Below are positions 5,546 to 13,665 of a DNA stretch of 21,285 nucleotides, piece by piece (the first letter of the stretch is position 1; each line of letters opens with the position of its first letter). Where the stretch lies: positions 1-21,285 of the forward strand of contig NZ_DITB01000093.1 in the NCBI RefSeq assembly GCF_002422095.1, read 5' to 3'. The notes beneath the pieces were generated by a model. That model did not search any database. It was not told the origin of the DNA and was given only the letters and a program-made list of their open reading frames with translations. The stretch is from Flavobacterium sp. UBA6195 (GTDB lineage: Bacteria > Bacteroidota > Bacteroidia > Flavobacteriales > Flavobacteriaceae). Both the position numbers and the translations under genes were made by a program.

Positions 5546-8230
5546 TTAAAATACTCTATCTGGTAATTGTCGTTTTTCATATTTAATATCGCTAAATATT
5601 GAGGAAGAAATACCAATAAAAAATCCCCAAGTATTTGTTCCAAAAGGAACCCAATTGAAACTCATTCTCCAACTTTCTAAATCTCGCTCAAATCGTAATT
5701 GAGTAAATGTTACTCCTTTTTGTTTAAAATCATATCCTGACGAAAATCCTACTTTCCATCTTGGTGCTAATTCAATATTACCAGAAGCCATTAAAGAATG
5801 CGATTGGATTTCATTTTGTCTGTTTGTGTTGTTGTATGTTACAGAATATGCAAATCGTAAATCCCATGGAATTTTGTAACTAAACCATTCTAATTTCTTT
5901 TCACTTTCATCTTCTTTATCTTTATCAAATAAACTTTGTCTAGAATCACTTAAATCAACAGATCTTCCGAATAAATCATCATTTGTTCCACCATTTTGAA
6001 TATTTTGTTGGCTTTCTTTACTTTTAGGACCAAAATCACTACTTGAAAAATTATAGTTTATTGTCATATTTGCTCGCGGAATTCTCAATAAGCTTCCACC
6101 ATTATCAATATTCAATTTATCAATTCTTCTTCCAGAGTTATCAATAGCAAAAGCATCTAAGATAGCTGCAAAATTCACATTCATTTTTTGCTTAAACAAT
6201 TGTGTACTTCCTGATAATGAAATTTCAGACCATTTTAATGAATCAGCAGCTATGTCATAACGAACTCCTAAATTAAGATTATTTAAAAGCATAACTTTTT
6301 TAGTTTCTTCTTTAGAACTTTTGTCATCTCTAACTTTTGCCTCAAAAGTATTGCTTAAAGAAAAATTCATACTATTAGAAAAATTATTAGCAGGAGCACC
6401 AAAAATACCTCCTTCAAATTTTGTATAATCACCAAAGTTTACACCAGTAGCATCTAATGCATATTTTTCAAAATATTGATTAAAATTTGGGGTATAACCA
6501 TATCCAATATTTGGACGCATTACATGTCTAATCGCTTGTATTTTTTTATCTTCTCCAAAATTAAATGTTCCATAAATTGTTGTTCCAATTCCAGCATTAA
6601 AATTATAGGTTCTAAAAGCTTCAAAACCATTCACATTTGTTGTTTCAACTTTATTATCAGTTGAATTAAATCTTTTTCTTATTGTATTCATTACCCAAGT
6701 TTCATTATAAGTTGTACTTGCGGTTACACTGAAATACTTAAAAATTTTGAAATTAGTACTTATGGGAATTGTATGTTGAAAACCTGACTTAGCATCTTTA
6801 AACATTTGAGAAGTAAAAAATAACGAGTCATTTGTTTGAATTCTATTTTCTCCCCTTAAATTATATTGAAAATTTATGTTTTTTATGATCCCTTTTTTAA
6901 TTCCGTCTTTTGAAGCAAAAGGAAATACACGATCAACACTAGCTTGAAAAGTAGGTAAAGTCATGTTTATCACTTTTGTATTTGTATTTTGCGAATGTGT
7001 TGCAGAAACAGATAAGTTAACCTGAGGAATAGAATTAAATGTTTTTGAAAATGAAACAGATGAACTTAAATTATTATTCAATCTAGACCCAACATTATTC
7101 ATATTTACAGACTGTCTAAAATACTGACTACTTCCCAAATTTACAGAAGCAGAGAATCTAGAATTAGGGGAAGCTTTTGCATCTTGTGCGTGTGACCATT
7201 GAATGTTATATTGTTTTGATTTTAGATAATCAGGAAATCCTTTTTCACTTGTAATATTATTTTCAAATCTAAAGTTTAATCTTCCATTGAAATTATAGCG
7301 TTTTACATAATTACTTTCTAATCTTAATCCGTAACTTCCATTAGTGTAGTAATCTCCTAAAACAGCTAAATCATAATGATCACTTAAGGCAAAATAATAA
7401 CCCCCATTCTGAAGAAAATAGCCCTGTCTATTATTTTGACCTGGTGTTGGCATTATAAAACCAGATGTATTTTTTTCTGACATAGGGAAATAAGCAAAAG
7501 GAAGACCAATAGGAGTAGGAACATCCATAATAACCATATTTGTTAAACCTGCAACAACTTTTTTCTTAGGAACAAATTTAACTTTTCTAACAAGGAAGTA
7601 ATATTCTGGTTCATCTATGTTTTTTGAAGTTGTCATACGTGCATTCTTCATAAAATAGACAGAATCATTTTCTTTCTTAGAAATTTCAGCTTTAATATAA
7701 AGTTCATCTTGTTTCGTTCTTGAATTCCATACCTTGGCTCTTTTAGATTTGGTATGAAATATTATAGAGTCAGGTTCAATTATGCTTTGTCCTTGTTTAA
7801 ATACGGGTCTTTGATAATAATTTCCAGCGGAGTCTTTTAATCTACCTGCATAGACTAAATTTTTCTCATAATCCAAAACAATTCTACCGGCTTTCAATTC
7901 AAAATCAGTGTAGTATATTTCAGCTTCATCATGAAGTGTTACCGTTTTTTTCTTTTGATCTAGTTTTTCGTATACCTTTGCTTTCATATTAACCACACCA
8001 TCTAAGAAGGGCTTTTTCTTTTTTATGGTGTCGATTTTAGTTGAATCTTTAACTTTTTCAAACTCAGATTTAGTTAAAGTAACTGTATTTGTCGTAGGAT
8101 TTTTTTGCGAAAAAACAAAAGTTGTTCCTAATGTTAGAAAAATTACTGAAAAAACGATATGAATTAACTTGTTGTGCAATGCTTTTAATAGTATTTTTGT
8201 AAAAATTTGGCTCACTTTTTGAAGTGTCAA
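5546..8230 (-). CDS. lptD: LPS-assembly protein LptD (OstA-like), outer membrane
   Basis: LptD is the outer-membrane barrel that inserts lipopolysaccharide into the outer leaflet. After a signal peptide (hydrophobic core about residues 22-40, cut near VFSQ) comes an OstA/LptA-like domain at about 75-235, with repeated short strands such as KTVTLHDEAEIYY. The LptD barrel begins with PTPIGLPFAYFP at about 239-249 and GFIMPTPGQNNRQGYFL. The rest is Asn/Ser/aromatic-rich strands ending in Phe. The protein contains no cysteine, so it cannot form the two disulfides E. coli LptD needs. The start is uncertain: TTG at 8230 gives 894 residues, while GTG at 8215 or TTG at 8179 leaves a more standard signal peptide (HNKLIHIVFSVIFLTLG). 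There is no ATG option before the signal core. Confidence 0.88.
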   Translation of the reverse strand: MTLQKVSQIFTKILLKALHNKLIHIVFSVIFLTLGTTFVFSQKNPTTNTVTLTKSEFEKVKDSTKIDTIKKKKPFLDGVVNMKAKVYEKLDQKKKTVTLHDEAEIYYTDFELKAGRIVLDYEKNLVYAGRLKDSAGNYYQRPVFKQGQSIIEPDSIIFHTKSKRAKVWNSRTKQDELYIKAEISKKENDSVYFMKNARMTTSKNIDEPEYYFLVRKVKFVPKKKVVAGLTNMVIMDVPTPIGLPFAYFPMSEKNTSGFIMPTPGQNNRQGYFLQNGGYYFALSDHYDLAVLGDYYTNGSYGLRLESNYVKRYNFNGRLNFRFENNITSEKGFPDYLKSKQYNIQWSHAQDAKASPNSRFSASVNLGSSQYFRQSVNMNNVGSRLNNNLSSSVSFSKTFNSIPQVNLSVSATHSQNTNTKVINMTLPTFQASVDRVFPFASKDGIKKGIIKNINFQYNLRGENRIQTNDSLFFTSQMFKDAKSGFQHTIPISTNFKIFKYFSVTASTTYNETWVMNTIRKRFNSTDNKVETTNVNGFEAFRTYNFNAGIGTTIYGTFNFGEDKKIQAIRHVMRPNIGYGYTPNFNQYFEKYALDATGVNFGDYTKFEGGIFGAPANNFSNSMNFSLSNTFEAKVRDDKSSKEETKKVMLLNNLNLGVRYDIAADSLKWSEISLSGSTQLFKQKMNVNFAAILDAFAIDNSGRRIDKLNIDNGGSLLRIPRANMTINYNFSSSDFGPKSKESQQNIQNGGTNDDLFGRSVDLSDSRQSLFDKDKEDESEKKLEWFSYKIPWDLRFAYSVTYNNTNRQNEIQSHSLMASGNIELAPRWKVGFSSGYDFKQKGVTFTQLRFERDLESWRMSFNWVPFGTNTWGFFIGISSSIFSDIKYEKRQLPDRVF

Positions 8231-8249
8231 ACTTACATATATTTTTTTG

Positions 8250-8257
8250 CAAAAATA
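8250..8257 (-). promoter_or_regulatory. Candidate -7 element for lptD
   Basis: On the minus strand the bases are TATTTTTG, matching TAnnTTTG, about 20 bases before the TTG at 8230. A second full match (TAAGTTTG, 8235-8228) overlaps that TTG. If the second element is the one used, translation must start at GTG 8215 or TTG 8179. Confidence 0.35.
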
Positions 8258-8300
8258 ATGTTTTAATAAAATTATAACTTATAAACCTAGCAATTGTTTT

Positions 8301-9389
8301 ATGCCATTAACAAAAAATACAAATTATTTATTTTTATTGCTCTTATTCTTAACGTTTAATACTGGATTTGCTCAAAATAGCAGTAAATTTAAAGTAGTTT
8401 TAGATGCCGGTCATGGAGGAAAAGATCCTGGAGCAGTAAAAAACGGTGTTAAAGAAAAAGATGTTGTTTTAGATGTTGTGCTAAAAATTGGTAAAATCTT
8501 AGAAAAGAATAATGAGATTGAAGTAGTATATACAAGAAAAACTGATGTTTTTGTTGAATTAAGAGAAAGAGCAAATATAGCAAATAAAGCTAAAGCTAAT
8601 TTGTTCATTTCGGTTCATTGTAACTCTGTTAAATCTGGAAACCCAATTGGTGCCATGACATTGGTAATGGGGATGTCAAGAACAGGGACTAATTTAGAAA
8701 TTGCAAAAACAGAAAATGCTGTAATTTTTCAAGAAACGGACTATAAAACAAAATATAAAGGGTTTGACCCCAATAATCCGGAAACGTTAATTGGTTTAAA
8801 AATAATTCAAGAAGAATCTTTATTACAAAGCATAGAATTAGCAACTTTGATTCAAAATCAATTTCGTGATGAATTAAATAGAAAGGACAAAGGTGTTCAT
8901 CAACAACCTCTTTGGGTTTTGGATGCAACAGTTATGCCAGGTGTTTTGATTGAATTAGGTTTTGTTTCACATCCTGACGAAGCTAGGTATTTAGATTCAG
9001 ATAAAGGAAAGGAAGAAATGTCGAAATCAATTACCAATGCAATTTTAAAATACAAAAGTAATTTTTTTAATGGTAATGATGTTATTGAACCAGAATCTAT
9101 AATTTCAAATAGAACTGTAAATAATCCTAAAATTACAACTGATAAAGTTCAAGAAAACTCAAAATTAAATAAAACTTTTTATAAGGTTCAAATTTCGGCA
9201 AGTCCTAATAAAATAGATACAAAACCCTCTAATTTTAAAGGTTTGAAAGGAATAACTGTTCAAAAAGAAAGAAAAATTTACAAATATTTTTACGGTGAAG
9301 AAAATGATTACAATGCATGCAAAATGAAATTAGAAGAAGCTAAGAAAAAAGGATATGCATCTGCTTTTATTGTAACTGTAACAAATTAA
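8301..9389 (+). CDS. N-acetylmuramoyl-L-alanine amidase (Amidase_3) with SPOR-like tail, copy 1
   Basis: This periplasmic zinc amidase would cut the bond between MurNAc and the stem peptide, usually for daughter-cell separation. A signal peptide covers residues 1-24 (core FLLLLFLTFN, then TGFAQ). The zinc ligands are His38 in LDAGHGG, Glu52 and His106 in ISVHCNS; the catalytic Glu218 lies in VLIELGF. Between His106 and Glu218 is a long insert (about 120-185) resembling the autoinhibitory segment of AmiB/AmiC. After a linker, residues about 291-362 form an SPOR-like peptidoglycan-binding end (YKVQISASPNK, then YFYGEENDY). It diverges from lptD by 70 bp and is followed 13 bp later by a paralogue. 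Confidence 0.93.
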   Translation: MPLTKNTNYLFLLLLFLTFNTGFAQNSSKFKVVLDAGHGGKDPGAVKNGVKEKDVVLDVVLKIGKILEKNNEIEVVYTRKTDVFVELRERANIANKAKANLFISVHCNSVKSGNPIGAMTLVMGMSRTGTNLEIAKTENAVIFQETDYKTKYKGFDPNNPETLIGLKIIQEESLLQSIELATLIQNQFRDELNRKDKGVHQQPLWVLDATVMPGVLIELGFVSHPDEARYLDSDKGKEEMSKSITNAILKYKSNFFNGNDVIEPESIISNRTVNNPKITTDKVQENSKLNKTFYKVQISASPNKIDTKPSNFKGLKGITVQKERKIYKYFYGEENDYNACKMKLEEAKKKGYASAFIVTVTN

Positions 9390-9402
9390 TAATTCATTTC
9401 AT

Positions 9403-10518
9403 ATGTTTAAAGGATTTTTTTTTACTCTTGCACTATTCAATGTTTTTACGATTTATAGTCAAAGTCAAAAATTCAAAGTAATTCTTGATGCTGGTCATGG
9501 AGGTAAAGATTATGGTGCAGTATACCATGGAAATATCGAGAAAAATATTGCTTTAAAAACAGTTTTACAAGTAGGTTCATTATTAGAAAAAGATTCTGAA
9601 ATTGAAATTATTTACACTAGAAAAACGGACGTTTTTATTGAATTACAACAGCGTGCAAATATTGCAAATAAAGCGAAAGGAAATATTTTTGTTTCTATAC
9701 ATTGTAATGCTAATAAAAACCTTGCTGCATCTGGAAATGAAACCTTTGTTATGGGAATAACAAGAAATACCTCTAATTTAGAAGTAGCAAAAAACGAAAA
9801 TGAAGTAGTTACTTTAGAAAAGGATTACAAAATTAAATATGATGGTTTTGATCCAAATTCACCAGAATCAGTAATCGGTATTTCAATTCTTCAAGAAGAA
9901 CATTTAGATCAAAGCATTGAATTAGCAGGAAGGGTTCAAGAGTTCTTCATGAAAAAAACTCAAAATAAAAACAGAGGAGTTAAACAAGCTGGATTCTTAG
10001 TTTTAAGACAAATATCAATGCCAAGAGTACTAATTGAAATGGGCTTTGTATCTAATAAAGAAGAAGGAGAATTCTTGAATTCAATTGAAGGACAAGAGCA
10101 GTTGGCCGAAGCTATAGCAGGAGCCATTATGGATTATAAAAAAGAATTTTTTAATCCTTCAAATAATGACAATGTAAAATCAAATATACCAGAAGATAAC
10201 AAAGAAGAAATAGAAATTATCAAAAAAGAGATTCCAAAAAAAACTGTGGAAAAAATTTCAGAAAAAGGAATAATTTTTAAAATTCAAATAGCAGCTAGTG
10301 TTAATGAACTAGATACTTTTCCATCAAATTTCAAGGGTTTAACTCCAATTTCAGTAGAATCAACAGGCAGTTTATTTAAATACTTTTATGGTTCAGAAAA
10401 AAGTTATGATACTGCCAAACAGAAACTAGAAATTGCAAAACAAAAAGGTTACTCAACAGCTTTTATTGTTGCTTATAAAGATGGAATAAAAATAAGCCTT
10501 TCCGATGCAATTAAATAA
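9403..10518 (+). CDS. N-acetylmuramoyl-L-alanine amidase (Amidase_3) with SPOR-like tail, copy 2
   Basis: This is a full-length tandem paralogue of the preceding gene, similar throughout including the C-terminal domain. A signal peptide occupies about residues 1-20 (FKGFFFTLALFNVFTIYS). The zinc ligands are His32 (LDAGHGG), Glu46 and His100 (VSIHCNA), with catalytic Glu212 in VLIEMGF, so it should be active. The AmiB/AmiC-like insert is also present (GFDPNSPESVIG, then QEEHLDQSIELA). The linker is longer and richer in Lys/Glu than in copy 1 (about 255-288), and the SPOR-like domain (KIQIAASVNELD, YFYGSEKSYDTA) is followed by a short extra tail. It starts 13 bp after copy 1 and ends 35 bp before the MCE gene, so it is likely in the same operon. 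Confidence 0.93.
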   Translation: MFKGFFFTLALFNVFTIYSQSQKFKVILDAGHGGKDYGAVYHGNIEKNIALKTVLQVGSLLEKDSEIEIIYTRKTDVFIELQQRANIANKAKGNIFVSIHCNANKNLAASGNETFVMGITRNTSNLEVAKNENEVVTLEKDYKIKYDGFDPNSPESVIGISILQEEHLDQSIELAGRVQEFFMKKTQNKNRGVKQAGFLVLRQISMPRVLIEMGFVSNKEEGEFLNSIEGQEQLAEAIAGAIMDYKKEFFNPSNNDNVKSNIPEDNKEEIEIIKKEIPKKTVEKISEKGIIFKIQIAASVNELDTFPSNFKGLTPISVESTGSLFKYFYGSEKSYDTAKQKLEIAKQKGYSTAFIVAYKDGIKISLSDAIK

Positions 10519-10553
10519 AATAAAAGTTTAATTTTGTTAAAAATTATTAAGCT

Positions 10554-11507
10554 TTGAAACTAACAAGAGAAATCAAAACCGCCATCCTCGTTATCGTATC
10601 GATATTATTGTTTATTTGGGGATATAATTTTTTAAAAGGAAAAGACCTATTTAGTAGTAGTACTAGAATTTATGTTGTCTATGATAATGTAGCTGGGCTT
10701 GTAGATTCTGCACCAGTAACATTAAATGGATTGGCAATTGGGAAAGTTAATTCAATTAATATTCAATCAGATGGTAAGTTATTGGTTGAAATGCAAATCA
10801 CTACTGATTTTCCCATATCAAAATCTAGTATTGCCGAAATCTACGATTCTGGTCTAGTAGGAGGAAGGCAAATTGCTATTAAGCCCAATTTCCAAGATAA
10901 AAATTACATCAAATCTGGTGACTATTTAAAAGCTAGTAGTAAACTAGGTATTACTGATGCCTTGGCACAACAATTAGAACCACTTCAATACAAAGTGCAA
11001 AAACTTTTGGATAACGCGGATGCCATGATATCTAATATTAATGACGTTTTGGATGCTAGTACAAAGAAAAATATTAAGAACAGTATAGCTGAATTGAATA
11101 AAACACTTTCTGAATTCAGTGTAGTATCTAAAAATGTAAATGAAATGCTTGCTGAGAACAAATTGAAAATCAATTCAGCAATGACTAATTTAGATAAAAC
11201 GTCTGCTAATTTTTCTAAAATGTCTGATTCACTTGCAAAAGCTAACTTAGGTCAAACAGTTAAAAATTTAGAAAAAACATTAGCAAGTGTAGACAAAATT
11301 ATGTCTGAAATAGAAAAAGGTAACGGAACCGTTGGTAAATTAGTGAAAGACGATGCTATGTACAATAATTTTACTAAGACTTCGAAAGAATTAGAGTTAT
11401 TGCTTCAAGATCTTCGCTTAAATCCAACACGTTACGTTAATGTTTCTCTTTTTGGTAAGAAAAATAAACCTTATGTAGCGCCTGTTAATGACACAATTAA
11501 AAAATAA
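10554..11507 (+). CDS. MCE/MlaD family protein, inner-membrane anchored
   Basis: MCE proteins form hexameric rings that carry lipids between inner and outer membrane. The start is TTG at 10554: an in-frame stop lies directly upstream and the next residues form an N-terminal anchor (AILVIVSILLFIWGYNFL, about 10-27) that must be kept. The MCE domain covers about residues 38-115, with GLVDSAPVTLNGLAIGKV and the IYDSGLVGGRQIAIKP block. The remainder (about 135-290) is helical with many Asn/Lys/Leu repeats suggesting a coiled-coil tube (for example IAELNKTLSEFSVVSKNVNE). No MlaE permease or MlaF ATPase gene is beside it. It sits between the amidases and the iron-sulfur pair. Confidence 0.9.
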   Translation: MKLTREIKTAILVIVSILLFIWGYNFLKGKDLFSSSTRIYVVYDNVAGLVDSAPVTLNGLAIGKVNSINIQSDGKLLVEMQITTDFPISKSSIAEIYDSGLVGGRQIAIKPNFQDKNYIKSGDYLKASSKLGITDALAQQLEPLQYKVQKLLDNADAMISNINDVLDASTKKNIKNSIAELNKTLSEFSVVSKNVNEMLAENKLKINSAMTNLDKTSANFSKMSDSLAKANLGQTVKNLEKTLASVDKIMSEIEKGNGTVGKLVKDDAMYNNFTKTSKELELLLQDLRLNPTRYVNVSLFGKKNKPYVAPVNDTIKK

Positions 11508-11517
11508 ATTATAAACA

Positions 11518-12840
11518 ATGGGTTTTCTAGATAATATTTTATTCGCATTGCTTTTAGGAGCGGGTATTGGTTATTTTGCAATTAATGTAAAAAAACTAAT
11601 TCGTAATATCAAATTAGGTCAAGATGTAAATCGAAGTGATAATGCTTCTGAACGTTGGAAGAATATGACTATGGTTGCTTTAGGTCAATCTAAAATGGTA
11701 AAGCGTCCAATTGCAGGATTTTTACATATTGTGGTTTATGTAGGTTTCGTAATTATTAATATCGAAGTTATCGAAATTATTATCGACGGACTTTTTGGAA
11801 CACACCGTGTTTTATCGTTCATGGGCGGATTTTATGATGTATTAATTGGCTCATTTGAAATTTTAGCATTTTTAGTTTTAGTTGCAGTAATCATATTTTG
11901 GATTAGAAGAAACGTAACCAAATTAGGTCGTTTTGAAAGTTCAGATTTAGATGGTAAACCAAGAAACGATGCCAATTACATTTTGTATTTTGAAGTTGTT
12001 TTAATGACATTATTCTTAGTAATGAATGCAGCTGATTTCCATTTGCAAAATTTAGGAATAGGTCATTATAATCAAGCAGGAAGTTTTCCAATTTCTCAAT
12101 TCATTGCACCAATGTTCAACGGAATGAGTGAAGGATTAGTAGTAGTTATTGAAAGAGCCGCTTGGTGGTTACACATTGCCGGAATTTTAGTTTTCTTAAA
12201 CTATTTATATTTCTCTAAACATTTACATATTTTATTAGCTTTCCCAAATACGTACTTTGCAGATTTAAATGCGAAAGGGAAATTAAATAATTTAGAAAGT
12301 GTTACTAACGAAGTAAAATTAATGATGGATCCAAATGCAGATCCGTTTGCAGCGCCAGCAAATCCTGATGCTGTGCCAGCTAAGTTTGGCGCTTCAGATG
12401 TTCAAGATTTAAATTGGGTGCAGTTATTAAACGCTTACAGTTGTACCGAGTGTGGCCGTTGTACTTCATCTTGTCCAGCGAACCAAACAGGTAAAAAATT
12501 ATCGCCGCGTAAGATTATGATGGATACTCGTGATCGTCTAGAGGAAGTTGGAAGAAATATTGATTTGAATAAAGGAGTTTTTGTGGATGATGGAAAATCA
12601 TTATTAAACGATTACATTACTACAGAAGAATTATGGGCTTGTACAACTTGTAATGCTTGTGTGGAAGAATGTCCAATTAATATTAGTCCGTTATCAATTA
12701 TTATCGATATGCGTCGTTATTTGGTAATGGAACAAAGTGCTGCTCCAATGGAATTAAACAATATGATGAGTAATATTGAAAACAATGGTGCGCCTTGGCC
12801 TTATAATCAAATGGATAGATTAAATTGGGTTAACGAATAA
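11518..12840 (+). CDS. Membrane protein with two 4Fe-4S clusters, HdrC/NarI-like fusion
   Basis: The N-terminal half has about five hydrophobic segments (roughly 5-24, 66-90, 105-128, 153-171, 208-232), with histidines such as His70, His219, His236 and His238 placed as in cytochrome-b type subunits. The C-terminal half holds two ferredoxin motifs: Cys309, 312, 315, 319 (CTECGRCTSSCP) and Cys375, 378, 381, 385 (CTTCNACVEECP). That arrangement matches fused HdrE/HdrC or GlpC-like subunits that pass electrons between the quinone pool and a CCG-domain protein. Such a protein is encoded 32 bp downstream. The physiological donor and acceptor are unknown. Heme binding is inferred from histidine placement only. 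Confidence 0.9.
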   Translation: MGFLDNILFALLLGAGIGYFAINVKKLIRNIKLGQDVNRSDNASERWKNMTMVALGQSKMVKRPIAGFLHIVVYVGFVIINIEVIEIIIDGLFGTHRVLSFMGGFYDVLIGSFEILAFLVLVAVIIFWIRRNVTKLGRFESSDLDGKPRNDANYILYFEVVLMTLFLVMNAADFHLQNLGIGHYNQAGSFPISQFIAPMFNGMSEGLVVVIERAAWWLHIAGILVFLNYLYFSKHLHILLAFPNTYFADLNAKGKLNNLESVTNEVKLMMDPNADPFAAPANPDAVPAKFGASDVQDLNWVQLLNAYSCTECGRCTSSCPANQTGKKLSPRKIMMDTRDRLEEVGRNIDLNKGVFVDDGKSLLNDYITTEELWACTTCNACVEECPINISPLSIIIDMRRYLVMEQSAAPMELNNMMSNIENNGAPWPYNQMDRLNWVNE

Positions 12841-12872
12841 TTTTACATTAACTATCTTAAATAGTATATAAT

Positions 12873-13661
12873 ATGTCAGAAAATTTAATTGTACCAACAA
12901 TGGCCCAAATGATGGCCGAAGGAAAACAACCTGAAATTTTATTTTGGGTAGGTTCTGCTGGTAGTTTCGATGACAGAGCAAAAAAAATATCTAGAGCTTT
13001 CGTTAAAATATTAAATAAAGCAAATGTTAACTTTGCTGTTTTAGGAAGTGAAGAAAGTTGTACAGGTGATGTCGCAAAAAGAGCTGGAAATGAGTTTTTA
13101 TTTCAAATGCAAGCTTTAATGAATATTGAATTGCTTAATGCATATGAAGTTAAAAAAATCGTAACCTGCGATCCGCATTCATTTAATTGTTTAAAAAATG
13201 AATATCCAAGTTTGGGGGGGAATTATGAAGTTGTTCACCATACTCAGTTTATTCAGCAACTTTTAAAAGATGGTCGCATAAGCTTCAATAAAGACACATA
13301 TAAAGGAAGCCGTATTACATTTCATGACCCCTGTTATTTAGGCAGAGCTAATAATGAATATCAAGCTCCTAGAGAGATATTATCACAAACCAATGCTCAA
13401 ATTGTTGAGATGAAACGAAGTAAAAATAATGCTTTGTGTTGTGGAGCTGGTGGTGCCCAAATGTTTAAAGAACCTGAAAAAGGAAATATGGAAATTAATG
13501 TTTTAAGAACACAAGATGCTCTTGAGACTACTCCAAATATTATAGCTACGGGTTGTCCGTATTGTAACACAATGATGACTGATGGTGTAAAATTTGCACA
13601 CAAAGAAAATGATATTAAAGTGTTAGATATTGCTGAAATAATTGCTAACGCTCAAGGTTAA
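12873..13661 (+). CDS. CCG-domain iron-sulfur protein, HdrB/HdrD/LutA-like
   Basis: The C-terminal half has one complete CCG motif of the form C-x34-CCG-x36-CxxC: Cys154 (HDPCYLGR), Cys189-Cys190-Gly (ALCCGAGG) and Cys228/Cys231 (GCPYCN). Such motifs bind a non-cubane iron-sulfur cluster in heterodisulfide reductase. The N-terminal half is a degenerate second copy, with Cys63 (ESCTGDVA), Cys99 and Cys106 (CDPHSFNCL) but no CC pair. It has no signal peptide, so it is cytoplasmic and probably docks on the membrane protein encoded just upstream. It has a run of seven G at 13214-13220; the frame is intact. The next gene's ATG is 4 bases past its stop. Confidence 0.9.
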   Translation: MSENLIVPTMAQMMAEGKQPEILFWVGSAGSFDDRAKKISRAFVKILNKANVNFAVLGSEESCTGDVAKRAGNEFLFQMQALMNIELLNAYEVKKIVTCDPHSFNCLKNEYPSLGGNYEVVHHTQFIQQLLKDGRISFNKDTYKGSRITFHDPCYLGRANNEYQAPREILSQTNAQIVEMKRSKNNALCCGAGGAQMFKEPEKGNMEINVLRTQDALETTPNIIATGCPYCNTMMTDGVKFAHKENDIKVLDIAEIIANAQG

Positions 13662-13665
13662 TAAA

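Noticed and set aside
8070..8252. 60-codon TTG-start frame overlapping the 5' end of lptD on the same strand
   Set aside because: It is out of frame with lptD, Lys/Asn/Phe-rich by A+T bias only, and covers the lptD signal peptide.
13642..13665. Upstream TTG start for the exported protein gene
   Set aside because: It lies inside the CCG-protein gene and would put eight residues before a standard signal peptide; ATG 13666 fits better.
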